DNA of 64,000 bases from Eremophila alpestris peregrina (Eukaryota > Chordata > Aves > Passeriformes > Alaudidae). A model generated the notes under the pieces. That model made no database searches and was not told the origin of the DNA. It was given only the letters and a program-made list of their open reading frames with translations. How positions within the stretch are numbered: position 1 is the first letter of the stretch; the number at the start of each line of letters is the position of its first letter. This document shows positions 50,201 through 61,500 of this stretch, piece after piece. A program made the translations under genes and the position numbers. The stretch lies in assembly GCA_009792885.1 (NCBI GenBank), contig WMCF01000015.1:16494813-16558812 (forward strand), read 5' to 3'.

Positions 50201-51300
50201 CTGAACAACTTCAATAGAAGGACGGGTGAAGGCATTGGAGTTTTGCTTCTGGGTGGGCAGTGTTTTTTCCAGAGAAATTGGAATACATCATGGTTCTGAT
50301 GAGATCATGGCTCCAAAATTCATGGAATGAATAAAATTCTTGGATTTAAGTTTTGCATGTGAATGCAGCTTTCATATTTCTCCTCTTCAGCAAAGTCCCA
50401 CTGGCCTCAGTGACATTGGCTATGATGCCTGAAAGTTTCATGACTAAGCATGTCTGTCAAGCAATGTATTTTATGTTCTTTATGCAATGTGTTCTGCCCT
50501 TGGATTTATGCAGGTGAAATGCAGTGTTGTTTACAGGTCCTGATATTTTTCAAGTGAGGCCCATTTGCCCATACATGTTTCATTAAGGCTGAGTCCTAGT
50601 AGTGCAATCTTCTGACCATTCCTGAGCAATCTGCCTTAACAGCAATACAGTGAAAGAGGGGAAAAAGATTTTTAGCAACTAACAGTTTTCTAATAATTCT
50701 GGCTTTACAAGCCCTAAACCAAAACCAGAACATTCTTCATAGTGGCCTTTTTAACCAAAGAGAAATTATGAGAGTGGATCTGCTTCAGCCTTTTACTGAA
50801 GGCTTTACTCATGCAAAACTTCCTCTGATATTACTTAAATCAGATTTTGTTGGAATTGAACAGTCATGAATCTGGAAGTCGTGCTGAAATTATTTAGCGA
50901 TGTTGTGCCTGGTTTTCCACTGTTCTCTCACTTCACCTCCCTGTCAACACCAGTGGGAGTAGCAGGGAATTAAGACCAACAATTTTGAAAACATTACTTT
51001 CAGTTTTTAAGCTGAACACATGAAGTTTTTGAATGCAAAAAAACTAAGTTCTGAAACGAAGATTACAAGTGGTGGTGGAAACAGAGGACTATTCAAGTAT
51101 AATTTACCTTTGAAGATTGCTTATTGGAAATACAGAACAAATGGCAGAAAAACCCAGGGACATTTCAGGATGGTTACTGAGGAAGAAAAAATGGCATAAA
51201 AACAGTTAACAAAATATCCATATAATTAATCTATAGCAGTTTTTAGATTTTTTTTAATACTTTAAGATTCATTTTAAATATATATTAGTAAATGAACCAT
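47241..51300. other. Intergenic between LTR and HTR2A 3' end
   Basis: 4 kb of AT-rich sequence with a 17-base A run at 48375-48391. No gene was recognised. Part of it may belong to a long HTR2A 3'UTR, since the mammalian gene has one of several kilobases. Confidence 0.5.
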
Positions 51301-51303
51301 CAT

Positions 51304-51309
51304 TTTATT
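51304..51309 (-). terminator. HTR2A: Candidate HTR2A poly(A) signal
   Basis: AATAAA on the minus strand about 445 bases after the stop codon. Other candidates exist further on, so the end of the transcript is uncertain. Confidence 0.3.
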
Positions 51310-51752
51310 TAAAATTCCGTAAAGTGCTCATTCAGTTAATGATAACAAAACTCAATTGTAGCAAGACAAACTAGCTGGAGCCTACTCTGCAAGAACATCA
51401 AAGGACAGCTTAGCTTTCATTTGCAAAGAGAAAAATGCGTAGGTTTCTTCACAGCCCATGTTATAATACCAGAAATTGCATTTTTTTTCTTTAAGAAATA
51501 TATCCTTTAGAATATTAAAAAAAATAAGTTTAATAAAGCCTGTGCTTAAAACAGCCAAAGTACTGTATGAAAAAAAATTGCACGTTTGATACCCTTTCAA
51601 CCCTGCTTTTCATCCACAGGATAATATGAGGAGTATATGATGTTGTTGGAAGGTCTCTTGAACACAGCTGATTTTCCTAAGCTATCAGAGCTTCTCACAG
51701 CAGGTGAAATTTTCAGCGCACACACAGTGGTTGTCATGGCAGCTGGTGACCA

Positions 51753-52567
51753 TCACACACCACTAACCTTTTCATTCCCTGCGCCGACACTTCCCTTAGA
51801 GGCACCATCGCAATGGTGTGTTCCTATCGTGACCGCCGAGTAATCCTTAGCCATCATCTTTGCCTCTTTTTTCAAACTCTTCATTTGTGCTAGCTGGAGC
51901 TGGCTGGAGTCATATGCAAGTGCTGGGATAGTGTTCACTAAGATCAGCTGGAAAGGTTTCTTCTCCTCCTTGTAGCGGCACTGGATGTAGCGGGAGAAAG
52001 CTGAGCGGTAGGTTTTGTTGAACAACGTATAAACGAGTGGGTTGACAGCTGAAGAAAGGTAGCCAATCCAAACAAATATGTTGAGAAGTCCTCCAATGAC
52101 TTCTTCTTTGCATGACTCCTTGCAAATTACAGCCATCACATTGGTGATGAAAAATGGGCACCACATCACAACAAACAGAAAGAAGACAATGCCAAGGACC
52201 TTGGAAGCCTTCTGCTCATTGCTGATGGATTGCATGGTTCTCCTCCCTGAAGTCCCCGTGTCTCTGTTCAGGGAACGCTGAAAGAGTTTCTCTGAGGACA
52301 GGGAACTCTGAGGGAGGAAGCTGAATGAAGCAAACTTGGTCTTAGGGCCAATGTCATTCACACATAGCATAGCTTCCTTCTGCAGCGACTTGATAGTTAA
52401 AAAGTAAGTGACCACCATGATGGTTAGAGGGATGAAGAATGCCACAAAAGAGCCTACTAGAACAAAATTTTCATCTGCGAGTAAGCAGATGTCTTTCTTA
52501 AAAATGTCTTTCTTAAATACTTTGGAATCATCTTGTAGTCCAAAGACGGGTATAGGCATGGAGATAC
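51753..52567 (-). CDS. HTR2A: HTR2A last coding exon (5-HT2A serotonin receptor, TM5 to C-terminus)
   Basis: 271 residues including a Gly codon split by the acceptor CACCTTCAG; the stop is TGA. The protein is a Gq/11-coupled class A GPCR for serotonin. Seen in order: the end of extracellular loop 2 with its disulfide Cys (exon residue 28), TM5 (about 35-60), a long intracellular loop 3 with ASFSFLPQSSLSSEKLFQRS, TM6 with FVVMWCPFF (about 123-149), TM7 with NPLVY (about 157-183), helix 8 with a Cys (IQC) fit for palmitoylation, and a tail ending VSGV, a class I PDZ ligand of S-x-V type like the mammalian SCV. Oddities: a 15-nt in-frame duplication in loop 2 and Ala instead of human Ser at position 5.46. 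HTR2B and HTR2C are excluded by the loop 3 sequence and by synteny. Confidence 0.96.
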
Positions 52568-55500
52568 CTGAAGGTGGAGGAGAGAAAGAAGAGGTTAAAA
52601 ACAATAATGAAAAACACTTCCAGCCTCCAAGAAAAAACAAACAAACATCTACCTGGGTTCTACCTCTGGCTGAGGAGATCGTAGCTATACGTGTTACCTC
52701 AGCCACAGGTACAACAGATTTGCTTCCTTCCAACTGTCCTATAACACCTGGTAGCCAGAAAATCATGTTTTTGGATCTTGGGCCCCTTGTAATGATCTCC
52801 AGACTTGCTCCTTGGTCCCTGCCACTTTGGCAAAGGATTTTATGAATTATGACTGAGATGACTCTGTGTATTTCTTTCCTAGAGTGGCATAAGAGTGATC
52901 TTGTTTTTCATTAGAGGATTAAAAGTGTTCTGCCTTCTAAACAGGCTGGGAAATACTAATTTTAGGAGGAAAGATAATTTTTTGTCATAGGTCTGAGAGT
53001 AATCTCTCATCGTGTGTTTCTCTTTTCTTGCTGAAATCTCCATCCAGTCAACACTGGCTAAATGCTAACAAAACCCAACTTCCCATGTGGCAATGGCCAG
53101 ATGAACAATGGGAACAAATTAAGCACTGAGAGACACTGAAATGAGGCAGCCTGAGATGTAGTTTTCCTGCAGGACTGCAGAAGTCCTTTCACTGCATTTC
53201 CAGCTGCTAGAGGTTGCCTTCTCTGAGCACAGCCATGCAAAATTTGTCTTTGCCTGGAGCGTGCATCCTTGGCTTGTCAAGAACGGCAAGACAAGGTGAC
53301 AAAGTCCATTCTCCTTGGCCTGCTCTGTCTGTTTCAAGCCTACTCAGTCATTTCCTCAGGGATTTCTGCAAATGCTGCTAGAGTCTGGGTAAAATCAAAC
53401 AGCTGCTGTTTCTTTGGTTGTTGGTTTGGGGATTTTTCAGCATTTGTCTCTTCCCCTCCAAAGGGATGCTGTCTCTCCAAGAGAGGTGATGTTCAGACAA
53501 TGAAAGAGATGATGTGCTGCGAAGATAGCAAAAGTGGAATGAAGTAGGGGGTCGTAATGCAGCCCTGTTTGGATAAAAGCAGCAAGGAGGAGTCTGACTC
53601 CTGTGGAAAGTTAGCATAATCTGTCAGCTTCAGTCCCGTTTGCATTTTGGAACAGAAATCCCAGTTGCTGTATTTAGCTTATGAGAAATAAAAACATTGA
53701 CTAGAGAAGAATTACTTATGATGTGAAGATGCTGTGCCCTACTTTGTTCAGTGGATGCCCAGGAGTGTCCTTACTGGTTCACAGAGTCCTGAAACATTTG
53801 CATTTCAGTGATACCTTCCTCTATCCCTCTTTCCCTTTTTCCCACTCTCCTGCTTAAACTGGGAGCCCTTTAAAAGCATAGCCTGTCTCTTCATTTCACA
53901 CATATCCAGTGCCCAGCATAACAGCTCCAGTCCTAGAGGAAAGCTGTGGAGCACAGGCTCAATACCAAACAATAATAATCACAGTATTAATAATATTAGA
54001 ATATATGAGAATATTAGGAACACTGTAGCTTGTTTTGTCTTTTCAACTTTGAACTGAGTCATGGCATTGCCTTAGGCCAGTTTAGGAAAGTGCTGTTCTT
54101 ATCTGTCCAGGGCAGAAGCTGGTGGAGAGCCTGTGGTATTACCCTTTCTGTTTCTCCTGCACAAGCTCTAAATGCTTGAACTTGGGCTAGGAGAAGCCAG
54201 TGAGTGAGATGGAAACTCATGCAGTGTGTGGCAACTCCTGAGTTGAGCTGACAGAAATTTCCAGTGTTTTTAGCTACTGGCTAAAAAGATCTGAGTCCGT
54301 TTCTCTGAAAGCATAGAGGAAGAGGTCACCATCAGAAGCCAGACTGTCCAGCCATGGCTGAGTGATCTGGGGTGCTCAACAACTCCAGGGAAATGAGGAA
54401 TGCTTTGAAGTTAGTTTTCTTTCTTTGGATGAGTTGAAGAGGTTCTGAAGGCATCCAGCACCTCCCAGCATCATACTCCAGCTGCACGAAGACACAGCAT
54501 TAGTCAGAGCAATACCAGAAGTTTCCTGCCTGCTTCTGCCCTGTGCTGATAACAGCAAGGCTGTTTTTTCATTTAATTCAAAGACCTAGTGTGAGCTGCA
54601 GAGATAAAATAAACAATGGTATTGACAGGGTAAAAAGATGCTTTTCATTACTACCTTATGGTTCAGCTGCCTGAGGAGGCATGGGAGCAGAGGCAGCAGC
54701 ATTAGAAAGAGGAAAATTTTAGCATAATTTGCACGCTTTTTCAAGTAAAGGGCCAAAGTCTGTTACAACTTCTCACCTGAAACAAGAGGAGCAATTCTCC
54801 AACTGCTTTGTTTTTTTCTTAGCAGCTTCTGGAGATTGGCTTCTAAATCCAGATTTCTGGCTTTAAAAAATGGAAATGGGCTTCAGCTTGTAGCAGAAGT
54901 TCCTGCATTTCTTTGACATTCCTTTAACAAGCACAAAAGTGCTTGTACCAGCAGAGCTGTAGCATGCAAGTTTTGTAGCTGTTAGTCACGTAAGTTTTTC
55001 TGAGTGACATTCAAGGCATCTTTCCCCCACAGCCATAGGGAAGTGGCCTGTATTCAGTTTGAAAACAGCAGCGATACCATGCTTTGGTGGCAGAGAACAC
55101 TGACAGCTGTAAACTGCTTTTTGTGTAAACCCCAGTTAAGATGATGCAGGGCATCCCCCAAATGGTATTGTGGCATTCCTGCATGGAAAAAGTTAATGTC
55201 CAGAGCAGTTTTCTCTTTTCATGTTTCCATAGGGACTGAATTTACCGTTTCTCTCCTGAAAAGAACAGGGTTTGCCCTCCATTGACAGTTGGCTTCTGCA
55301 GCATAAGTATGGCAAATTCCATGAGGACACGGGGATCAAATTCAAAGGTAGTCATGTTTAAACTGTCAGTAAAGGAGCTTCCATGTGCAACTCACATCTG
55401 CTATTTTGATGGGATTTTTAGGAACCATCACATATGGCCAAGAGTATCACCCACATGTTTGGTCAAGGTTGTCTGTTCTGTAAACCCATAACAAAAAGTC

Positions 55501-58500
55501 CTGATCCAAAGTTGCATCAGCATTATTGCAACTGACTGAGTTAATTCTTTAAAAGTTGAATATGAATGATCTGTTTCACCTGATTCAGATGTATACTTGC
55601 TGGTTTACTTGTCTTTGCTTTCCAGCTCCCTGCTCTCGGTGACTGGATGTTTAGGAAGACACAGATGGTGCCTGTGCATTCAAACATCATAAGAAGAAAA
55701 TCAGCTTCACAAGAAAGGATCATGCAGAGCTCCCAGGTAGGGACAAACAGGTGTTTAGGAAGTGAAGCATGTGCCAATACCTGATCTGGAAGAGACAACC
55801 TGGAAGGGCTGTAACAGAGCAGCTATTCCACACCCTGCCCATTCCATGCTCCCACTTGCTCAAGGTCAGTCTGGAAAAAATCTTGGTATCCCCTGAGGGC
55901 TTTTGTATGGTTTATTTTCCTTGGCTTTCAAAAGAACTAAACTGAGGCACAAGGAAGCATTCAGCACAGAACAGGAGCATCCATTCAATCACTAAAGGTA
56001 CATTAGCCACTCCATTTCCAGTTGACATTTCCACTTAGAACATTTTCCCTTGTGAACAAGCCCTAAATATTATGTTCCTCTGGTAAAAGATGGTTTATTT
56101 ATAGGGCTTGATTTATACGCATGTGGCTGTTTCAAACTGTGGATTTTAATAAACCACACAACAGATCCCAAACAATAAAGATGAGTAATAAATTCTGCAT
56201 TAAACCTCAAGAATTTGGGCACAGTTTCAGAATGACAAAAGGCTCTTGAAAACACCAAAGGTTAAGAAGTAAAGCAATGGCATCCTTTTTGTTGTCTCAA
56301 AAAGCCTGGTGAAATTGACAGCGGTTGATATAGTGGTGCACATTGCTGGCTTCAGAGGTATACAACAGCTATAAAACTGCTTTAACTGGACAGGTAAACT
56401 GGGGTTGCAGCTGCCTTGAGCTGCTGAGGCTATCAATAAGTCAAAGCCATAATTTACAGTGAGCATGTAGGGTGGCACACTGGAATTACTTGGGGTGAAG
56501 ACAAGGAGGGGAAAGTGAATTGATAAGGTCAAGGTTCTTTAAGTGAAATCTCCTTTAAGCAGAAACTGTCAGTCTCACGCTTGCAGCTTGCATATATCCA
56601 TTTCAGTTTTGTTCAATACAAATGAGCATTATTCTGTGCCTCAAAAAAACGTCCAAGGGTTAGGAACTACCTTTTAGAAATGTCATTAGTTTCTCAAAAG
56701 CTTTGGCACTTTTGTTCACCTGCTCATGAAAAACCAAAAAACTCTCCCCGCCTCAGGTTTCGGCAGTCACATTAATTCAGACATATGGGGTCATGGGCCA
56801 GCTCACGGGCCACTGCACAAAGATGTGCTGTGACACTGGGGTCTTCTGAAAGGATTGCTGCTTGAGAAGGCCAGTGCCTCATACGAGCAGCTCAAGGTGG
56901 CCATATTGTCTAATTTCTTTAGAAAAGCCCATTCTGGTATCTAGTGCCTATTTGTACTCAGAAAATATCCTCTGTTGGTACATCTACACATTCAAACAGC
57001 AAACAGATGTCCATGTATATCTTACCTGCTACATCCTAAGGCATGCAATGCATACTCTCATGTTGTATAAAATCTCCTTGTTGCACAGTGCCATCACATT
57101 ATTTTCAATATTTTTGGCTTAATTACCCACACAAAATAATATTTATTCCTTTGGGCTACCATGGTGCCCTGTGTAGATGTTTGTTTGCTCAAGGAACACA
57201 AGCCACTTGTGGCAGTGGTACCATGGACCATGTCTTCCCCTGAGCATCAAGGATGACCGTATGGCTGGATCTTACATGAGGAGCTGGAGTTTAGGGACAG
57301 TTACTTCCACTTAAACATCCACAGAGGAGCTGCTCAGTCTGGCTTCACATCTCTGCTTGGCATTGGACACTCACCATTATGGGTGTTACCTCACTACATT
57401 TCATTGTTTTGTCATTATGTCATTGTTTCCCCAGACCTGCAAGTACTTAGCTGCTCTCTGCATGCACCTGAAAATGTTATTTCCCCATTGACTCCTTTCC
57501 AGTCATGACAAACTCTTCACTATGACAATTTTGTTGCTGCCAGAGTAGTGCCAGCCATATTTCCAATGTGTGCAGGTTGGGTGGCAGTGCAGAAGCAGAA
57601 TTTTCCACCTGGGAAGGGGGGATACTGAAAACCTCTGTGTGGCTTGGGAATCATCTGAGGCTGCATCTAGTTAGCATGAATGTTAAAAAGCTTCCACCTT
57701 CCCTAGTCAGAGTGACAGTGTCCCCAGAGTCCTGGGCTAGAATTTCTCATCACATGCAAGACCAGCACAGAATTCTTCCCTGGTGGTAGGTGCATGTGTT
57801 GGCGGAGGCAGAAGCGGATGAGGAGCTTTCTCTCACAAATCCCCACATAGTATTTGTTTTCAGATGGATTTCCTCAAGAGCTAAGTGAGTCACAGTGCTG
57901 GGGGAGCATCGTCTCCTTTCTGCATCCCAAGAGGCTGTACTCACAGGAATGGAATCAGAGTGGGTCTAGGCATTTTCCTTTATAACTGCTGGTAGACCAA
58001 ATTTAGTTTTTTATTCAAGAGTGCACATGGAGCTAGTTTTCTGTATCTTTTCCTTAGAACACTTTATTTGGTTACATGTTTTATTTAATAGAAGTGAAAG
58101 GAAAACAAATTTAACATCACATAGAGGGGGTGCCAGGTAACAGTTGGATTATTCTATTAATTTTGAAATGGCTTTGTTCTTGACAGCTCAGAAAATCCCT
58201 AAGGAAACATGTTATTTAGCCTAGCAGGAGATGCAGTCAATTCTTTTTATGTGAGAAAAGTATGGTAAATGAAAATTTATACCATAAATTATCTATTTCA
58301 CTTTAGCAAAACAAAATCAGAGAAGTCTGTGTTTCCTAATGTTTCTCATTTATGTCCTCGGTTCTGAAGCCTATTTCTTAACAAGAGATAGGTGTCTCCA
58401 AATTAAGTTGTAGAACTGTGATAATAAAATAATTATTAACAGGATAAGAGGAGAATTACAGGGAGGACAGTGCAAGAAATGAAGAACAAGTGCCTCTCTT

Positions 58501-61500
58501 TGACCCAACTGTTTGCAAACCCTGGGCTTCAGAGTGAGCTGAGTTATGAGAGTGGAAGCCACTGATGGAATCACTTTCTGCTTTGATATAATCCTCAAAA
58601 TGTGCACACAGCCCTATTTCCTTAAGGCAGCAAGAATCCAACAGCAGGAAACAGTTTCTTTGCTTTTGGCTTTAAGTGCTTTTCCTGCCTATGTACTCCT
58701 CAATTTCTCTTTGTTAGTTATGCTGCAGGACTTGTATACACTCTGGTTCCTCTAATTTTCTCGTTGGATTCTGAGTATTTGAGGAAGACACAACCTTTTG
58801 TATAGCAATTTCCAGGGGAGTCTGTTCCCCAATACAGACTTTGCTTTTCAACTAGCTATTTTTTGATTTGGACAGAGGCTTCTTCCAAGGTGTTTTTTGG
58901 CTTCTCACAGAGATCTCCAGTTGAGAGAAGCTGTTATCTCTCTGTCTAAGATGGTTACCCAGATACTAAAGGGCATATAGAAGTCTACACTTATCAAACA
59001 GCTAGAAATTAACAAAGCAAGGTGAGGAAGCAGCTTGCCTGGGGGATGCTGGCTGAGCAGAGCCCGAGTCCAAGGTGGACAGCAGCTACAATTCTGCTGC
59101 CATTTGGGAGCTGGTCTTGATGTGCTCCTTCAGGGGACATAGACTAATGACAACTGTATAACCCCTTCACCCATGGTGATTAGATGTGATGAAAAGTGAC
59201 TGGTCTCACAATAAAGAGCTTAATATTTAATCTGAAAATTTGCAAGGGGTTCCACAGGTCTCCAGCCTATCTCTGCACAGAGGGACTAGGTTCTCCTCCT
59301 TCTGTTTAAGGCTGCTGCCTCTGTGGCTCAGCAAAATGCAGCAGAGCAGGTCAAACACCCTTTTTCTTTCTGCATGCTCAATTAATGTGGTTTATATTGC
59401 ATTGGTGTTTTTAAATTCCTGGTAGCAACGGTTTAATTTCTACTCAAAAGAAAATTTATGGTTGGCACTGGTCTAGGTAAATATGTTAATTTGCAAAGGA
59501 AAAGAGCCTTGTGTAGGATCAGCTCCAGCCCCCTGTGATACCCTCTGTGTTTAGCATATGACCTTTCTGTATTCCATGTCAGATGACCTTGCAGTGTTCA
59601 CTGTTCCTAGGCCCCTAGGAGAACAGATTTGGGGATAATAGTGCTTTGAGAAGAAGGAAATACCACACCTTTTTTATAGGATCTTTCTAGATCAGATGTT
59701 ATCTGTTTGTCTTTTTAGCTGTGAATCTCCTGAAGGATCCTTGGGGCTAATTTATTATGTGCTCGGCATGCTACATACACAGTAATGCTTAAAAAAATAG
59801 TTATAGCAGAAATAAACTAGAAATTATGGAAAGACCTTAGATATTCCACTACCATAAGCAAATAATGTGATACCTGCTAGAGCAGTCTAAGTTACAAGAT
59901 CTCCTAATATCCCAGTTTTTATATCTCTGCCTTTTAATTATTACATGGTGTAATTTGTTGAATGCTGATAATTTACTTAACTCTGCCTTAATCTTCCACT
60001 GAACTGAACAGAGATTTCTGTTGGTATCTCTCAGATTTCTTCAGCAGTGCGACTTGGCCTCATTGTGTAGTTTAAAAGGAGACTGAATGTAGCTATCAGA
60101 TAAATTTTAAATTTATTTTTTACAATAATTTCACACTCCATCTGAAGGACACAGATAACAAAAACTGTCATTCTTCTGGATTTTCTAGACCTCAGACCAT
60201 GTCCCAGCTGTTTCTCCATGCCTCCTTTTGTGGTTGCTTGCAGAAGTTGCTTAATAAGTGAGTTCTCAGCCACTTACTAGTTATACAAGGAGACTGCAGC
60301 AGTGGCTGGACAGCTGTTGGGATAGGTGTCCTGATGTGATGGATAATTTGGAAGAAAAAACAGAATGAGAAGCAGCTTGGAGACCTGCACGGGTCTGAAG
60401 ATGAGTCAGGATCCTGTGCTTTATGTTTCATTGTCCACCCTGCAGCTAATACTCTTCACCCTGACTGAACTCTGTTAGACCAGTCACTGCCCTGGTCACT
60501 TTTATGAGATAACAGGGTTGAAGAAGAGAGAAAAAGGGAGTGTATCTGAAGGGATTGTATCTGCCCATATTTCCCATCCACTGGTTTCTATGTGAGTGCT
60601 ACAGCATGATCCCTAGGCTTGTCTTTCTGTTAAATGTCACAAAGCACCTTGAAAATGAAAAATAAATACATAAAGTGTCCTTGCAACAAGACAGTTGTGC
60701 AGAAATACAGGAGTGAACTCCTCATGTGCTGCAGTAGTATGCAAGACAGGGCTGGATTTAACTGCAGAACTTTCAATCTAAAACTCCTGAATACTTCTGT
60801 GCTTGTGAGGGGAAATTTACACTGCTCACTCAGTGCACCTGGGACCTAAAATCACACAGTTTTTCTCTCAGGTTTCTCACAGTTCAGCTCAATCTATGAT
60901 CCTGGCAAGAGTGGTCAATTTGACATTTCAAAACTAAGATCAAATACAAAAAGTTGTAACAAAGGCTATGTTCTGCTAAAAGGAAATAAGCCTTCCCAGT
61001 GGGTGTGATTTACTTCCAACATAAAATCAGGATTGAATACTGTGAAATACACAGATTCCAATTTTGATCAGGCAGAAAAGAAAGCCTTTATAACGATGCT
61101 ACAGCCTGCTTTCAGGACATCACAGGAGCTCAACAAGCTATTTTCCATCAAGGACCCTGGAACACATCATAGGCAAAATTACCTGACTGGTGTTTCTAAA
61201 TTTGTCTCCGGTGATTAGGAAAATGTTGTTGCAATTCTGGCAAAACCGTTGACTTTTATTAGCCAGGCTTCTGCTTAGAAGGGGTGCCAATGGCACAGGT
61301 AATGTGTGGGGAAAGTTAACTGCAGCCTGAGTGTTCAGTAGTTTGCAATGTTCCTGCTGATAAGCATAAATGTAAGGCTTTAAAATTAAAGAATTCTGTG
61401 ATGCATGAACCTTTCTTAACCTCATAAAACACAACATCTGGCTCAAGTCAAATAGAATAAATAAAGGAACTTGTGAAACTGTTATGTGTAATTTTAAAAT

